Source: Pseudomonas rhizosphaerae (GTDB lineage Bacteria > Pseudomonadota > Gammaproteobacteria > Pseudomonadales > Pseudomonadaceae). Taken from it: DNA of 64,000 bases. Below, one piece after another: positions 1 through 9,782 of the stretch (position 1 is its first letter; each line of letters starts with the position of its first letter). The stretch spans positions 3,233,001-3,297,000 of the forward strand of contig NZ_CP009533.1 in assembly GCF_000761155.1 (NCBI RefSeq). Direction: 5' to 3'. The translations under genes were made by a program, and so were the position numbers. The notes beneath the pieces were generated by a model. That model had not been told where the DNA came from and searched no databases. It saw only the letters and a program-made list of their open reading frames with translations.

Positions 1-163
1 GAATCTAGGCGAGTACCTGGCAGAGGAAGCGCGTACCCTGGTGGGCGAGCAGGAAGCCCAGGCCCGTTTCAATGAGCTGGATGCTTTGAAAGTCGATGTC
101 GAACGCCTCGAGGCGCGTATTGAGCGCCTTGCCCGATCCCACAACTCCAGCGATAACGCATGA
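1..163 (+). CDS. ubiJ: UbiJ C-terminus (partial)
   Basis: The reading frame starting at base 2 runs open from the window edge to a TGA at 161-163. It encodes about 53 residues, rich in charged residues with a heptad-like Leu/Ala pattern, ending in SHNSSDNA. The position directly upstream of ubiB, with an ATGA overlap of stop and start, is that of UbiJ, the SCP2-domain accessory protein that organises the aerobic ubiquinone-biosynthesis complex. Only the helical tail is visible, so the assignment rests on context (ubiE-ubiJ-ubiB operon order in gammaproteobacteria) and the helical character. Confidence 0.75.
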   Translation, partial: NLGEYLAEEARTLVGEQEAQARFNELDALKVDVERLEARIERLARSHNSSDNA

Positions 164-1767
164 AGCTGCTTGCCGTCCGCCGTTTGTTGCGCATCCAGCG
201 CGTCGTGATTCGCTACCGCCTCGATGACCTGATGTTCGCCCTGCCACTGCCCTGGTGGCTGAAGATCACCCGTTTCGCCATGCCGTGGCGCTGGCTGCCG
301 CGCAGCCGTCAGGAACTCAATCGCGGTGCGCGCCTGCGCCTGGCGCTGCAGGACCTGGGGCCGATCTTCATCAAGTTCGGGCAGATTCTTTCGACCCGTC
401 GCGACCTGCTGCCCGAAGACATCGCCGATGAGCTGATGCTGCTGCAGGACCGGGTGCCGCCGTTCGATCCCAAGCAGGCCATGGCGCTCATCGAACAGCA
501 ACTGGGCGCGAAGATCAGCGACGTCTTCAGCCGCTTCGACGTCGAACCGCTGGCTTCGGCTTCGGTGGCCCAGGTCCACGCGGCACGGCTCAAGACCGGC
601 GAAGAGGTGGTGGTCAAGGTCATCCGGCCCGGGCTGAAGTCAGTCATTGGCCAGGATCTGGCCTGGCTCTTTCTGCTGGCCCGCCAGGCAGAGCGGCTAT
701 CGGCCGACGCCCGCCTGCTGCACCCGGTGGACGTGGTCGCCGACTACGAGCGGACCATCTACGACGAACTCGACCTGCTACGCGAGGCGGCCAACTCCAG
801 CCAACTGCGGCGCAACTTCGAAGACTCGGATCTGCTCTACGTGCCGCAGGTGTACTGGGACTGGTGCCGACCCAAAGTGCTGGTCATGGAGCGCATCTAC
901 GGCGTGCAGGTCACCGACATGGCCGCCCTGGCCGACCAGCGCACCGACATGAAGCTGCTGGCCGAGCGCGGTGTCGAGATTTTCTTCACCCAGGTGTTTC
1001 GCGACAGCTTCTTCCACGCCGACATGCACCCGGGCAACATCTTCGTCAGCACCGTGGCGCCTTGGAGCCCGCGCTACATCGCCATCGACTGCGGCATCGT
1101 CGGCAGCCTGACTCCCGAAGACCAGGATTACCTGGCGCGCAACCTGTTCGCCTTTTTCAAGCGCGACTACCGCCGCGTGGCGCAGTTGCACATCGATTCG
1201 GGCTGGGTGCCGGCGGAAACCAAGCTCAACGAATTCGAAGCGGCGATCCGTACCGTGTGCGAGCCGATCTTCGAGAAGCCGCTCAAGGACATTTCCTTCG
1301 GCCAGGTGCTGATGCGCCTGTTCCAGACTGCGCGGCGCTTCAACATGGAAGTGCAGCCGCAACTGGTGCTGCTGCAAAAGACCTTGCTCAATATCGAAGG
1401 CCTGGGCCGCCAGCTGTATCCGGACCTGGACCTGTGGAGCACCGCCCAGCCGTTCCTCGAACGCTGGATGCGCGAGCGGGTCAGCCCGAAATCTTTGTTT
1501 CAGAATGTTCAATCGCAGGTCGAGCAGTTGCCTCATCTGGCCAATATGACCCGTGATCTACTCGAACGGATGTCTCAGCCCCATCGCAAGGATCCACCAC
1601 CGCCTTGGGAGCAACGCCGTGATCGCTGGGGCCTGCGGCTGGTCGGCGGTGTCTTGCTGGTGGGCGGAACGGTCACGGCCGTCTCCGGCATTGCCCTGGA
1701 CAGCGTCCAGGCATGGCCGGCCTGGTTGATGCTGGGATCGGGCTTCTACCTGGTCGTGCGCCGATAG
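160..1767 (+). CDS. ubiB: UbiB, ABC1/ADCK-family ATPase of ubiquinone biosynthesis
   Basis: A 535-residue protein of the usual UbiB length. The family KxGQ motif is seen as [10 protein letters not shown] near residues 71-80, the Ala-rich loop as [11 protein letters not shown] near 132-142, and the kinase lysine in VVKVIRPG near 153. HADMHPGN and the metal-binding AIDCGIVG follow. Two hydrophobic helices close the C-terminus (about 490-535) and anchor the protein in the inner membrane. The family supports coenzyme Q synthesis through an ATPase activity rather than ordinary protein kinase activity. The start overlaps the ubiJ stop (ATGA), so translation is probably coupled. Confidence 0.95.
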   Translation: MKLLAVRRLLRIQRVVIRYRLDDLMFALPLPWWLKITRFAMPWRWLPRSRQELNRGARLRLALQDLGPIFIKFGQILSTRRDLLPEDIADELMLLQDRVPPFDPKQAMALIEQQLGAKISDVFSRFDVEPLASASVAQVHAARLKTGEEVVVKVIRPGLKSVIGQDLAWLFLLARQAERLSADARLLHPVDVVADYERTIYDELDLLREAANSSQLRRNFEDSDLLYVPQVYWDWCRPKVLVMERIYGVQVTDMAALADQRTDMKLLAERGVEIFFTQVFRDSFFHADMHPGNIFVSTVAPWSPRYIAIDCGIVGSLTPEDQDYLARNLFAFFKRDYRRVAQLHIDSGWVPAETKLNEFEAAIRTVCEPIFEKPLKDISFGQVLMRLFQTARRFNMEVQPQLVLLQKTLLNIEGLGRQLYPDLDLWSTAQPFLERWMRERVSPKSLFQNVQSQVEQLPHLANMTRDLLERMSQPHRKDPPPPWEQRRDRWGLRLVGGVLLVGGTVTAVSGIALDSVQAWPAWLMLGSGFYLVVRR

Positions 1768-1819
1768 CCAGTCGCGCCATCGGCTGGCACACTAGCCCTC
1801 TCTGTTGTCGGAGTCGCAC

Positions 1820-2221
1820 ATGAAAGACTGGCTGGACGAGATCAAATGGGACCGCGACGGCCTGGTGCCGGCGATTGCCCAGGATCACAAGACCGGGCGC
1901 ATCCTCATGATGGCCTGGATGAATCGCGAAGCGCTGGCGCTGACTGCGGCCGAAAACCGCGCCATCTACTGGTCACGCTCCCGTGGCAAGCTGTGGCGCA
2001 AGGGCGAAGAATCGGGCCACGTGCAGAAGCTGCACGAACTGCGCCTGGACTGCGACGCCGACGTGGTCGTGCTTAGCGTCGAACAGATCGGTGACATCGC
2101 CTGCCATACCGGTCGCCAAAGCTGCTTCTATCGGGTCTTCGAGAACGGTCGATGGACTGTCGTCGACCCGGTATTGAAGGACCCCGACGCCATCTATCAC
2201 ACAGGCCATGGCCATGAATGA
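1820..2221 (+). CDS. hisI: Phosphoribosyl-AMP cyclohydrolase HisI
   Basis: A 133-residue monofunctional HisI opening [15 protein letters not shown]. It performs the third step of histidine synthesis, opening the ring of phosphoribosyl-AMP in the cytoplasm. Metal-ligand motifs are visible: LDCDADVVV and the two cysteines of [11 protein letters not shown]. An in-frame ATG 15 bases upstream exists, but GGAG lies between the two starts and serves the one at 1820. As usual in Pseudomonas it is separate from HisE; the two genes overlap slightly, and the pair sits away from the main his cluster, directly ahead of tatABC. Confidence 0.95.
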   Translation: MKDWLDEIKWDRDGLVPAIAQDHKTGRILMMAWMNREALALTAAENRAIYWSRSRGKLWRKGEESGHVQKLHELRLDCDADVVVLSVEQIGDIACHTGRQSCFYRVFENGRWTVVDPVLKDPDAIYHTGHGHE

Positions 2222-2549
2222 CACCCTGGACCGCGTCGCCGCGGTACTCGAAGAACGCAAGGGCGCCAGCGCCGACAGCTCCTATGTCGCCAGCCTGTAC
2301 GCCAAGGGCCTGAACAAGATTCTGGAAAAGCTCGGCGAGGAATCGATCGAGACCATCATTGCCGCCAAGGACGCCGTACACACCGGCGACTGCAGCGATG
2401 TCATCTACGAAACCGCCGATCTGTGGTTCCATAGCCTGGTCATGCTTGCACAACTCGGCCAACACCCACAGGCTGTACTCGATGAACTGGACCGCCGCTT
2501 CGGCCTGTCCGGTCATGATGAGAAAGCCGCTCGCCTGCCGTCAGCCTGA
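2214..2549 (+). CDS. hisE: Phosphoribosyl-ATP pyrophosphatase HisE
   Basis: A 111-residue all-alpha MazG-like pyrophosphohydrolase that converts phosphoribosyl-ATP to phosphoribosyl-AMP, the second step of histidine synthesis and the one before HisI. The family helices [20 protein letters not shown] and [12 protein letters not shown] carry the acidic metal-binding residues. The start overlaps the end of hisI; an ATG two codons earlier (2208) is equally possible. The overlap indicates coupled translation of the two consecutive enzymes. Confidence 0.94.
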   Translation: MNDTLDRVAAVLEERKGASADSSYVASLYAKGLNKILEKLGEESIETIIAAKDAVHTGDCSDVIYETADLWFHSLVMLAQLGQHPQAVLDELDRRFGLSGHDEKAARLPSA

Positions 2550-2574
2550 AATGTCTTTTTGGAGGAGTTGAATC

Positions 2575-2835
2575 ATGGGTCTGTTTGATTGGAAACACTG
2601 GGTCGTCATCCTGATCGTCGTGGTATTGGTCTTCGGCACCAAGAAACTCAAGAACCTGGGCACTGACGTCGGCGAGTCGATCAAGGGCTTTCGCAAGGCC
2701 ATGAACGACGATGACAAACCGGCGGCCGAACAGCCCACCCAACCGGTGCACCCGCAGGCCAGCTCGCCGCTGACACCGCCGCACACCCTCGACGGCCAGC
2801 ATCAGAAAGTCGAAGAACCCATCAGGAAAGACTGA
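2575..2835 (+). CDS. tatA: Twin-arginine translocase subunit TatA
   Basis: An 86-residue protein with a short N-terminus, one transmembrane helix ([17 protein letters not shown]), the FGTKKL hinge, and an amphipathic helix ([16 protein letters not shown]) followed by a Pro/Gln-rich tail. It forms the size-variable pore that exports folded proteins across the inner membrane. A strong GGAGGAG ribosome-binding site lies at about 2561-2567. First gene of tatABC; the hisI-hisE-tatABC linkage is typical of Pseudomonas. Confidence 0.95.
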   Translation: MGLFDWKHWVVILIVVVLVFGTKKLKNLGTDVGESIKGFRKAMNDDDKPAAEQPTQPVHPQASSPLTPPHTLDGQHQKVEEPIRKD

Positions 2836-2838
2836 TCA

Positions 2839-3315
2839 ATGTTCGGTATCAGCTTCAGCGAACTCATGCTCGTGGGCCTCATCGCCCTGTTGGTGCTGGG
2901 CCCTGAACGGCTGCCCGGTGCCGCGCGAACCGCAGGGCTGTGGATTGGCCGCCTGAAACGCAGCTTCAATGCGATCAAGACCGAAGTCGAACGCGAGATA
3001 GGCGCCGACGAGATTCGGCGCCAATTGCACAACGAGCACGTGCTGTCGCTGGAGGAACAGGCGCGCAAGATACTCGACCCGCAGCGGGCTGCGCGTCCCA
3101 GCGAGCCGCCTGCGCCGCTGGCCGACCCGATCCCGCCCGGCGCTCAGGCGCAGCCCGTGCTCGATCGCGATGCCGTCAGCGCCGCCGTCACGCCGACCAG
3201 CGTGGCCACCGCCACACAACCGGCCGGCACGGTCGAGCGTGATACCAACAGCGCCGAGGCTGTCGCCGTACCCCTTTCTTCCACCGAACCTACACAGCCA
3301 CCGCGGGCCCCATGA
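2839..3315 (+). CDS. tatB: Twin-arginine translocase subunit TatB
   Basis: 158 residues. The N-terminus [20 protein letters not shown] carries the conserved TatB glutamate in the single membrane helix, followed by the [10 protein letters not shown] hinge, a long amphipathic helix and an extended Pro/Ala-rich C-terminal tail. With TatC it forms the receptor for twin-arginine signal peptides. It starts three bases after the tatA stop and its end overlaps tatC. Confidence 0.95.
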   Translation: MFGISFSELMLVGLIALLVLGPERLPGAARTAGLWIGRLKRSFNAIKTEVEREIGADEIRRQLHNEHVLSLEEQARKILDPQRAARPSEPPAPLADPIPPGAQAQPVLDRDAVSAAVTPTSVATATQPAGTVERDTNSAEAVAVPLSSTEPTQPPRAP

Positions 3316-4100
3316 GCGAAATTCCGGATAACGACCAGCCCATGCCGCTGGTCTCGCACCTGACCGAACTGCGTACGCGTCTGCTGCGCTGCGTTGCCGT
3401 GATCTTTCTGGTCTTCGCCGGGCTGTTTTCCTTTGCCCAACAGATCTACACCCTGGTGTCGGCGCCGCTGCGCGAGTACCTTCCCGAAGGCGCGACGATG
3501 ATCGCCACCGACGTGGCCTCGCCTTTCCTGACGCCGTTCAAGCTGACCATGATGGTCTCGCTGTTCCTGGCCGTGCCGATCATCCTGCACCAGGTCTGGG
3601 GGTTCATCGCGCCGGGCCTGTACAAGCATGAGAAGCGCATCGCCATACCGCTGCTGGTGTCGAGCATCTTCCTGTTCTATGCCGGGATGGCGTTCGCCTA
3701 TTTCCTGGTCTTTCCGCTGGTCTTCAAGTTCTTCGCCAGTGCCACGCCCGTGGGCGTGACCATGGCCACCGACATCGCCAGCTACCTGGATTTCGTCATG
3801 ACGCTGTTCTTCGCCTTCGGCGTGGCGTTCGAGATTCCCGTGGCAGTGGTGCTGCTGGTATGGATCGGCGTCGTCGACGTCAAGTACCTGCGCAAGATTC
3901 GCCCCTACGTGATCATCGGCTGCTTCGTGGTCGGCATGATTCTGACCCCACCGGATATCTTCTCGCAGACGCTGCTGGCCGTGCCGATGTGGTTGCTGTT
4001 CGAAATCGGCATTCTGTTCGGGGCACTGATCCGCAAGCGCAGTGACGAGCCGGCCGAGGACGACGATCGCAACGACCAGCCGCCCGCGACCCAGGCATGA
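3312..4100 (+). CDS. tatC: Twin-arginine translocase subunit TatC
   Basis: A 262-residue polytopic inner-membrane protein with six predicted helices. The cytoplasmic N-terminus carries the family motif [14 protein letters not shown] that contacts the signal peptide, and the loop [17 protein letters not shown] is also typical. The start overlaps tatB by ATGA. The C-terminal tail is acidic and polar ([10 protein letters not shown]). The gene also overlaps the rsmE start by four bases, so all genes from tatA to rsmE are probably on one transcript. Confidence 0.96.
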   Translation: MSEIPDNDQPMPLVSHLTELRTRLLRCVAVIFLVFAGLFSFAQQIYTLVSAPLREYLPEGATMIATDVASPFLTPFKLTMMVSLFLAVPIILHQVWGFIAPGLYKHEKRIAIPLLVSSIFLFYAGMAFAYFLVFPLVFKFFASATPVGVTMATDIASYLDFVMTLFFAFGVAFEIPVAVVLLVWIGVVDVKYLRKIRPYVIIGCFVVGMILTPPDIFSQTLLAVPMWLLFEIGILFGALIRKRSDEPAEDDDRNDQPPATQA

Positions 4101-4804
4101 ACCTGCTGCTGCTCGAAACGGCCGATTTCATCGCGCCGGACAAGGTGGTGCTACGTGATCGGCGCTTCACCCACATGCAGGCCGTGCACCGCGTCGAACT
4201 GGGCGACAGCCTGCGGGTGGGCAAGCTCGATGGCCTGATGGGCCGTGCCGAGGTGGTGCGTCTGGAAGGCCATGAGGCCGAGCTGGACGTAGTGCTCGAC
4301 CAGGCACCGCCGGCCAAGCTGCCGCTGACTCTGATCCTGGCGCTGCCAAGGCCGAAGATGCTGCGTCGGGTGTTCCAGACCATTGCCACCATGGGTGTGG
4401 CCAAGGTGGTGCTGGTGAACAGCTACCGGGTCGAGAAGAGTTTCTGGCAGACCCCGTTCCTGGAGCCTGCGGCCATTCGCGAGCAGCTCGTGTTGGGTCT
4501 GGAACAGGCCCGCGACACGCAGCTTCCCGAGGTGGTGATCGAAAAGCGCTTCAAGCCTTTCGTCGAGGATCGGCTACCGGCGCTGTGTGCCGACACCCTG
4601 GGCCTGGTCGGGCATCCGGGCGACTACCCGCCCTGCCCGCGCCAACTCGACGAGCCGGTCACGCTGGCCATCGGACCGGAAGGTGGCTGGATTCCCTACG
4701 AGATCGACCTGCTTAAACAGGCTGGCTTGCAGCCCGTCCAGTTGGGCGAGCGGATCCTGCGGGTGGAGACCGCTGTCGCTGTGCTGCTGGCGCGATTGTT
4801 CTGA
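4097..4804 (+). CDS. rsmE: 16S rRNA (uracil1498-N3)-methyltransferase RsmE
   Basis: A 235-residue SPOUT-fold methyltransferase that modifies U1498 of 16S rRNA. The N-terminal PUA-like part includes [16 protein letters not shown]. The C-terminal knot carries the S-adenosylmethionine-binding motifs LAIGPEGGW and [20 protein letters not shown]. The ATGA overlap with tatC suggests translational coupling, although the two functions are unrelated. Confidence 0.93.
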   Translation: MNLLLLETADFIAPDKVVLRDRRFTHMQAVHRVELGDSLRVGKLDGLMGRAEVVRLEGHEAELDVVLDQAPPAKLPLTLILALPRPKMLRRVFQTIATMGVAKVVLVNSYRVEKSFWQTPFLEPAAIREQLVLGLEQARDTQLPEVVIEKRFKPFVEDRLPALCADTLGLVGHPGDYPPCPRQLDEPVTLAIGPEGGWIPYEIDLLKQAGLQPVQLGERILRVETAVAVLLARLF

Positions 4805-4858
4805 CGCCTCCGTGGCTCGAGGTGACACCGAGAGCCCTATTTCATTGAGTTGCCACTA

Positions 4859-4885
4859 TCGAGTTTCGCTTCTGCGCGCCGATAG
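4859..4885 (+). promoter_or_regulatory. FliA (sigma28) promoter of the chemoreceptor gene
   Basis: TCGAGTTT (4859-4866), an 11-base spacer, then GCCGATAG (4878-4885). This matches the flagellar consensus TAAAGTTT-N11-GCCGATAA with exact spacing and lies about 50 bases ahead of the chemoreceptor start codon. Confidence 0.75.
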
Positions 4886-4933
4886 CCCTGAATTGCCGAC
4901 AATCACGCTGTCGGTCTGAAAGGGAGTTTCACC

Positions 4934-6850
4934 ATGTCCAATACCTTTGCCCGTCACTTGGGCAATCTGAGCGTCAATCTGAAACTGGGGATCGGTTTCG
5001 GTGTGGTGCTACTGCTTACGCTCTTGATCGCCGCCACCGGCTGGTTCGGCTTGTCCAGCCTGATCGAGCGCGCCGACAAGATCACCAGCATTTCCATCCT
5101 CGATGACCGCATGCGTGATCTGCGCATCGCCGCCCAATCTTTCGAACTACAGAAAGGCGCTTCCGGCGCTGAAAACGTCACGCGCTTGCTCGACCAACTC
5201 GACACCGAGCTGGTGGCTGCCAAGCACGCCTTGGTGCAGCCCGAAGACATTGCCCTCGTCGAGCAGGAAATAGCCGCTACGCAAGCCTATCGCCGGGAAT
5301 TCGCAGCGTCGCTGGTCGCGATCCAGGGTCGCGAGGCGGCGCGCAGCCAACTGGGCAGCACCGCCGACCGGGCCGTGGCCGAGGTCAACCAGGTGCAAGC
5401 CGCGTTGCTCAATCAGGGCGAGCTTTCGGCCTACAGCATGCTGGTGGAAACTAGCCGGCTGATCCAGCAGGCACGCTTCCAGGTGCGCGGCTACACCTAC
5501 AGCGCCAAGGACGAAGCGCGCCAGCCGGCCCTGGCGGCCATCGATCAGGCGATCGCTTCGGTCGCCGCTTCAGGTACCAGCGTATCCAGCGAATTCACCG
5601 CACGGCTGCAGCAGGCGGGTGATGCCTTGCGTGCCTACCGCGCTGCGGTCGCACAGTTCAGCGAAAACCAGCAGGCCACGCTTCAGGGCATCGACAAGAT
5701 GACAGCGCTGGGGACCACGCTGCTTGAGCTCAGCGACCGACTGGGCGATTCGCAAACCGCCAGGCGCGATGCCGACACGGCCCAGGCTAAAGCCTGGCTG
5801 GCCATTGCAGCAGCATTGGCGCTCTTGCTCGGCATTGCCGCTGCATGGGCCATTACCACGCAGATCGTCGGCCCCCTGCGCCAGACCCTGGCCAGCGTCG
5901 AACGCGTGGCGTCCGGTGACCTGAGGCAGTCGCCCGCCATCACCCGGGGTGACGAACTGGGTCAGGTTCAGCTGGCATTGCAGCGCATGACCCTGAACCT
6001 GCGTGAACTGGTGGGCGGCATCAGTGAAGGCGTGACGCAATTGGCCAGCGCAGCCGAAGAACTGTCTGCGGTCACCGAGCAGACCAGTGCCGGGGTCAAT
6101 GCGCAGAAGGTCGAAACCGATCAAGTGGCCACCGCCATGAATGAAATGGCCGCCACCGTGCAGGAAGTGGCGCGCAATGCCGAAGAGGCGTCGGAGGCCG
6201 CTGTGGCCGCGGACCAGCAGGCGCGCGAAGGCGATCGCGTGGTCAGCCAGGCTGTGGGCCAGATCGAACGCCTGGCGGCCGAAGTGCTGCACTCCAGCGA
6301 AGCCATGAATCAGCTGAAGCAGGAAAGCAGCAAGATCGGCGGGGTGCTCGATGTGATCACCTCCGTCGCCCAGCAAACCAACCTGCTGGCCCTCAACGCG
6401 GCAATCGAGGCGGCGCGTGCCGGCGAGGCAGGTCGCGGGTTCGCCGTGGTGGCCGACGAAGTGCGCAGCCTGGCCCAGCGTACCCAGCAGTCGACCGAAG
6501 AGATCCAGTCGCTGATCGCCTCACTGCAAACCGGCACTCACCAAGTGTCCAGCGCGCTGGACAGCAGCCGCGAGATGACCGACAGCAGTGTGCAACTGGC
6601 TCGACGCGCCGGTGAGTCGTTGAGCAATATCACCCGCACGGTGTCGGCGATCCAGGCGATGAATCAGCAGATCGCGGCAGCGGCGGAGCAGCAGAGCGTG
6701 GTGGCCGAGGAGATCAACCGCAGCGTGCTGAATGTGCGCGACGTTTCCGAGCAGACGTCGGCGGCGAGCGAGGAGACGGCCGCCTCGAGCATCGAGCTGG
6801 CGCGGCTGGGGACACACCTGCAGGGTTTGGTGGGACAGTTCAAGGTTTGA
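4934..6850 (+). CDS. Methyl-accepting chemotaxis protein with helical periplasmic sensor
   Basis: 638 residues. A first membrane helix (about 22-42) is followed by a long, nearly all-helical periplasmic region of about 240 residues, of the size and character of HBM or other four-helix sensors (McpS-like receptors). A second membrane helix (about 285-305) and HAMP domain precede the cytoplasmic signalling hairpin with the conserved tip [19 protein letters not shown]. No CheR-tethering pentapeptide is visible at the C-terminus. Its own FliA promoter places it in the flagellar/chemotaxis regulon. The ligand cannot be read from the sequence; the HBM assignment is an inference from length and helicity. 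Confidence 0.9.
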   Translation: MSNTFARHLGNLSVNLKLGIGFGVVLLLTLLIAATGWFGLSSLIERADKITSISILDDRMRDLRIAAQSFELQKGASGAENVTRLLDQLDTELVAAKHALVQPEDIALVEQEIAATQAYRREFAASLVAIQGREAARSQLGSTADRAVAEVNQVQAALLNQGELSAYSMLVETSRLIQQARFQVRGYTYSAKDEARQPALAAIDQAIASVAASGTSVSSEFTARLQQAGDALRAYRAAVAQFSENQQATLQGIDKMTALGTTLLELSDRLGDSQTARRDADTAQAKAWLAIAAALALLLGIAAAWAITTQIVGPLRQTLASVERVASGDLRQSPAITRGDELGQVQLALQRMTLNLRELVGGISEGVTQLASAAEELSAVTEQTSAGVNAQKVETDQVATAMNEMAATVQEVARNAEEASEAAVAADQQAREGDRVVSQAVGQIERLAAEVLHSSEAMNQLKQESSKIGGVLDVITSVAQQTNLLALNAAIEAARAGEAGRGFAVVADEVRSLAQRTQQSTEEIQSLIASLQTGTHQVSSALDSSREMTDSSVQLARRAGESLSNITRTVSAIQAMNQQIAAAAEQQSVVAEEINRSVLNVRDVSEQTSAASEETAASSIELARLGTHLQGLVGQFKV

Positions 6851-6869
6851 GGTTGGGTGGTGGGCTGCG

Positions 6870-6956
6870 GGCCTCTTCGCGGGCAGAGGGCTCGCCGCCC
6901 GCCCCGCTCCCACAGTTCCAAGACTCCTGTGGGAGCGGGTCTCTGCCCGCGAAAGC
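6870..6956. repeat. Paired REP hairpins between convergent genes
   Basis: Two inverted REP units (6870-6915 with CTCTTCGCGGGCAGAG, and 6929-6956 with CTGTGGGAGCGGGTCTC) lie between the convergent chemoreceptor and ABC-transporter genes. They can form stable hairpins singly or as a pair and probably act as a bidirectional transcript end. Confidence 0.8.
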
Positions 6957-6984
6957 GGTCTGCGGATCGGCGCAGGAACCTGGG

Positions 6985-7719
6985 CTACAACACCTGCCGC
7001 AAGAACGCCTGTGCCCGGGGGTCCTTGGGTGCGTCGAAGAACTCGGCCGGGGGTGCGTCTTCCAGCAACCGACCGTGGTCGAAGAACAGCACCCGGTCCG
7101 CCACTTCACGGGCGAAACCCATTTCATGGGTGACGCACACCATGGTCATGCCCTCCTCGGCCAAGGTCTTCATCACTTCCAGCACCTCACCGACCATCTC
7201 CGGGTCGAGTGCCGAAGTCGGCTCGTCGAACAGCATCACCTTGGGGTCCATGCACAACGCCCGGGCAATGGCCACGCGCTGCTGCTGGCCGCCGGACAGC
7301 CGTGACGGAAACGCGTCGGCTTTCTCGCCGATGCCGACCTTGGCCAACAGCGCACGGGCCTTGGCCTCGCGCTCGGCCTTGCCGCGCTTGCGTACCACCT
7401 TCTGCGCCAGGCAGAGGTTTTCCAGCACGGTCATGTGCGGAAACAGGTTGAAGTGCTGGAACACCATCCCGACTTCGCGCCGATAGGCATTGATGTTGGT
7501 CTTGGGGTCGTCGAGGCGCAGGCCGTCGATGCTCACCGAGCCCTGATCGAATGCCTCCAGGCCATTGAGGCAGCGCAGAAACGTCGACTTGCCCGAGCCC
7601 GAAGGGCCCAGGACCACCAGCACCTCGCCCTTGGCCACTTGGGTGCTGACCTGATCCACCGCGCGCACTACCTGACCGCGGGTATTGAACACCTTCAACA
7701 GGTCGCGTACTTCAATCAC
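6985..7719 (-). CDS. Polar amino-acid ABC transporter, ATP-binding subunit
   Basis: 244 residues from a GTG start, giving [17 protein letters not shown] longer frame upstream reads into the permease gene and lacks ABC similarity, so GTG at 7719 is chosen. Walker [10 protein letters not shown], signature LSGGQQQR, Walker [15 protein letters not shown] and the switch histidine in [13 protein letters not shown] are all intact; this is the GlnQ/HisP subgroup. It overlaps the permease stop by eight bases, indicating coupled translation. Order on the transcript is binding protein, permease, ATPase. Confidence 0.93.
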   Translation of the reverse strand: MIEVRDLLKVFNTRGQVVRAVDQVSTQVAKGEVLVVLGPSGSGKSTFLRCLNGLEAFDQGSVSIDGLRLDDPKTNINAYRREVGMVFQHFNLFPHMTVLENLCLAQKVVRKRGKAEREAKARALLAKVGIGEKADAFPSRLSGGQQQRVAIARALCMDPKVMLFDEPTSALDPEMVGEVLEVMKTLAEEGMTMVCVTHEMGFAREVADRVLFFDHGRLLEDAPPAEFFDAPKDPRAQAFLRQVL

Positions 7720-8674
7720 TTTGCGCAAGCCTCCGCTCGAGCCGGCTGGCGAAATACGACAGCGGCAGGTTGATGACCAGGTACAGGGCAGCCACGCAGA
7801 ACCAGATCTCGAACGTCGAGAACGACGTAGTGATAGCCTCGCGGCCACTCTTGGTCAGCTCGGTGATGGCAATCACCGAGACCAGCGACGTGTCCTTGAC
7901 CAGGCTGATGAACTGCCCCGCCAGCGGTGGCAATACCCGCTTGAACGCTTGCGGCAGGATCACGTGGCGCATCGACTGGCCGGCATCCAGGCCCAGCGAA
8001 CGGGCCGCCTCGCCCTGGCCCTTGGCGATGGACTGCACGCCCGAGCGCACGATCTCGGCGACGTAGGCACCGGTGAACAGCGCCAGCGCCGCCACCCCGG
8101 CGAATTCGCGCGAGAGATTGAGTACGGTACCGATGAAGAAATAGAAGATGAAGATCTGCACCAGCAGTGGCGTGCCGCGTACCAGTTCCACATACACCGT
8201 CGACAGATGGCGCAAGGTGGGGTTGCTCGACAGCCGGCACAGCCCGGTGACTAGGCCCAGCAGCAGCCCGAATACGCCAGACACCAGTGACAGCCACAGG
8301 GTCGTCCACAGGCCCCAGGCGATCGGTCCGGCCGTCCAGTGCCGGGTCACGCCGATCTGGTCGCCTTCGGAGACGTCATCGCCCTCCTGAAGCACGACAC
8401 TGCCGGCGTCCACCCGTAACACCTGCTCGCCGCCGTCTTCGTCGCGCAGGGTGACTCGCGTCTGCCCGCCCTGCCCAGTGATCTGCTCGACGCTGCCGTA
8501 ACCCTCGGCGCGCTGCGGTTGTTCGGCCTGATAGACGAAGTATTGCGGCACCCGATTCCAGTGCCACTCGTAAGAGATACGCGAGGTCGCGGCGTACAAG
8601 CTGAAAGCCAGGCCGATGAGGACCAGCGCGGTCAGCCCGTGCCAGGGCCATTGGGCTTTGTGGTGTTTGATCAC
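7712..8674 (-). CDS. Amino-acid ABC transporter permease with N-terminal extracytoplasmic insert
   Basis: A 320-residue HisM/GltK-type permease. The C-terminal two thirds are standard: [37 protein letters not shown] and the ATPase-contact EAA loop [20 protein letters not shown]. The N-terminus is unusual: one membrane helix (about 11-29) is followed by roughly 85 hydrophilic, beta-rich residues (about 30-115) before the core, which should lie in the periplasm. Most single-permease relatives are about 220-250 residues. Only one permease gene is present, so it should act as a homodimer. Confidence 0.9.
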   Translation of the reverse strand: MIKHHKAQWPWHGLTALVLIGLAFSLYAATSRISYEWHWNRVPQYFVYQAEQPQRAEGYGSVEQITGQGGQTRVTLRDEDGGEQVLRVDAGSVVLQEGDDVSEGDQIGVTRHWTAGPIAWGLWTTLWLSLVSGVFGLLLGLVTGLCRLSSNPTLRHLSTVYVELVRGTPLLVQIFIFYFFIGTVLNLSREFAGVAALALFTGAYVAEIVRSGVQSIAKGQGEAARSLGLDAGQSMRHVILPQAFKRVLPPLAGQFISLVKDTSLVSVIAITELTKSGREAITTSFSTFEIWFCVAALYLVINLPLSYFASRLERRLAQSD

Positions 8675-8701
8675 AGGGGGTTCAATCCGCTAGAAAACCG
8701 C

Positions 8702-8722
8702 CGCGCGAGGCAAGCCCGCGCG
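8702..8722 (-). promoter_or_regulatory. GC-rich hairpin between binding protein and permease genes
   Basis: CGCGCG (8702-8707) and CGCGCG (8717-8722) flank a nine-base loop in the 75-base gap between the binding-protein stop and the permease start. Such intercistronic hairpins in transporter operons commonly protect the upstream message or reduce downstream expression. No U-tract follows, so it is not a terminator. Confidence 0.35.
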
Positions 8723-8749
8723 TCAGGGAGCGTCTGGCCAGAGGCGCAG

Positions 8750-9547
8750 TCACTGCATTTCGTCGAGCCAGTTCTTGTTCACGAACCACTTCTTGTGGAT
8801 GCGATCGTAGCTGCCGTCTTCACGGGCCTGGCGCAGGAAGTTGTTGATGAAATTGAGGCTGTCGTAGTCGCCCTTCTTCAAGCCGAACGCCAGCGGTTCG
8901 TAGGTGAAGGGCTGGTCGAGGTAGACCAGCTTGCCGTTGCCGACCTTGTCCACGGCGACCACGTTGTAGGGCGAATCGTAGATGAACGCATCGGCCTTGC
9001 CGTTGACCACGTCGAGGACCGCTTCGGGCTCGTTGTCGTAGCCGTGGTATTGCGCCTTGGCGATCAGCTTGCGCGCCACGAACTCACCGGTGGTGCCGAC
9101 TTTGGAGGTGATGCGGTAGTCTTCCGAGTTCAGGTCCTTGTAGGTCTTGACCTTGTCGGCCAGTTCCTTGCGAATCAGCAGGGTCTGGCCGACGACGATG
9201 AACGGATCGCTGAAGTTGATGCGCAGGTTGCGTTCCTGGGTCAGGGTCAGGCCGCTGCCGATCATGTCGAACTTGTCGGTCATCAGCGCCGGGATGATGC
9301 CATCCAGGCTGGTCGATACCAGTTCCAGCTTGACGCCCATGGACTTGGCCATGGCCTTGAGCAGGTCGACCTCGAAACCGATGATTTCGCCGCGCTTGTT
9401 GGTCATCTCGAACGGCATGTAGGTCGGGTCCATGCCCACGCGCAACGTGCCGCGCTTGACCGCTTCATCGATAGCGCCCGCTTGCGCCGAACCCACGGCC
9501 GCCATGGCCATGACGCCGAGCAGCAGCATCGACAGATACTTGTTCAT
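8750..9547 (-). CDS. Periplasmic polar amino-acid-binding protein
   Basis: 265 residues from ATG at 9547, preceded by AGGGGAA; TTG and GTG codons just upstream are less likely. A signal peptide (MNKYLSMLLLGVMAMAAVGSAQA) ends near residue 24. The mature part is a type II binding protein: TLRVGMDPTYMPFEM, GEIIGFEVDLLKAMAKSMG and KVGTTGEFVARKL are family blocks of SBP_bac_3. It feeds the downstream permease and ATPase. The ligand is probably a polar or charged amino acid, but the sequence does not say which. Confidence 0.92.
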   Translation of the reverse strand: MNKYLSMLLLGVMAMAAVGSAQAGAIDEAVKRGTLRVGMDPTYMPFEMTNKRGEIIGFEVDLLKAMAKSMGVKLELVSTSLDGIIPALMTDKFDMIGSGLTLTQERNLRINFSDPFIVVGQTLLIRKELADKVKTYKDLNSEDYRITSKVGTTGEFVARKLIAKAQYHGYDNEPEAVLDVVNGKADAFIYDSPYNVVAVDKVGNGKLVYLDQPFTYEPLAFGLKKGDYDSLNFINNFLRQAREDGSYDRIHKKWFVNKNWLDEMQ

Positions 9548-9589
9548 CACCAATTCCCCTAGCCAACTTCGGGCACGACCCGGCCTGGG

Positions 9590-9669
9590 CGCACCATTTC
9601 GGGGTGCGATCCTAACTCAAACGGGGGTTCGGACAAAGTTTGGTACTGAAATTAGTGCCGGATGGCACT
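9590..9669 (-). promoter_or_regulatory. Two dyads upstream of the amino-acid transporter operon
   Basis: CGCACC (9590-9595) and GGTGCG (9603-9608) form a 6-bp inverted repeat with a 7-base spacer, and AGTGCC (9654-9659) with GGCACT (9664-9669) form another with a 4-base spacer. Both lie in the first 125 bases upstream of the binding-protein gene and are plausible operators. The first resembles an NtrC half-site pair but has the wrong spacing (7 instead of 5). Confidence 0.35.
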
Positions 9670-9701
9670 GTTGCGGGGCATCGCGGGGATATTGGGTGCG
9701 A

Positions 9702-9772
9702 CCTTCGCGGCCACTGACCGCTCCTACAGGTGTTTGGAGATTCCTGTGGAAGCGGTCATTGGCCGCGAATGG
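9702..9772. repeat. REP hairpin between opgH and the transporter operon
   Basis: Inverted pair CCTTCGCGGCCACTGACCGC and, in opposite orientation, GCGGTCATTGGCCGCGAATG, able to form a long hairpin just after the opgH stop. It probably marks the end of the opgGH message. Confidence 0.75.
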
Positions 9773-9782
9773 GCCAACGCGG

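Noticed and set aside
9590..9608. NtrC site upstream of the amino-acid transporter
   Set aside because: The half-sites GCACC and GGTGC are present, but the spacer is seven bases rather than five and no sigma54 promoter follows; kept only as an unassigned dyad.
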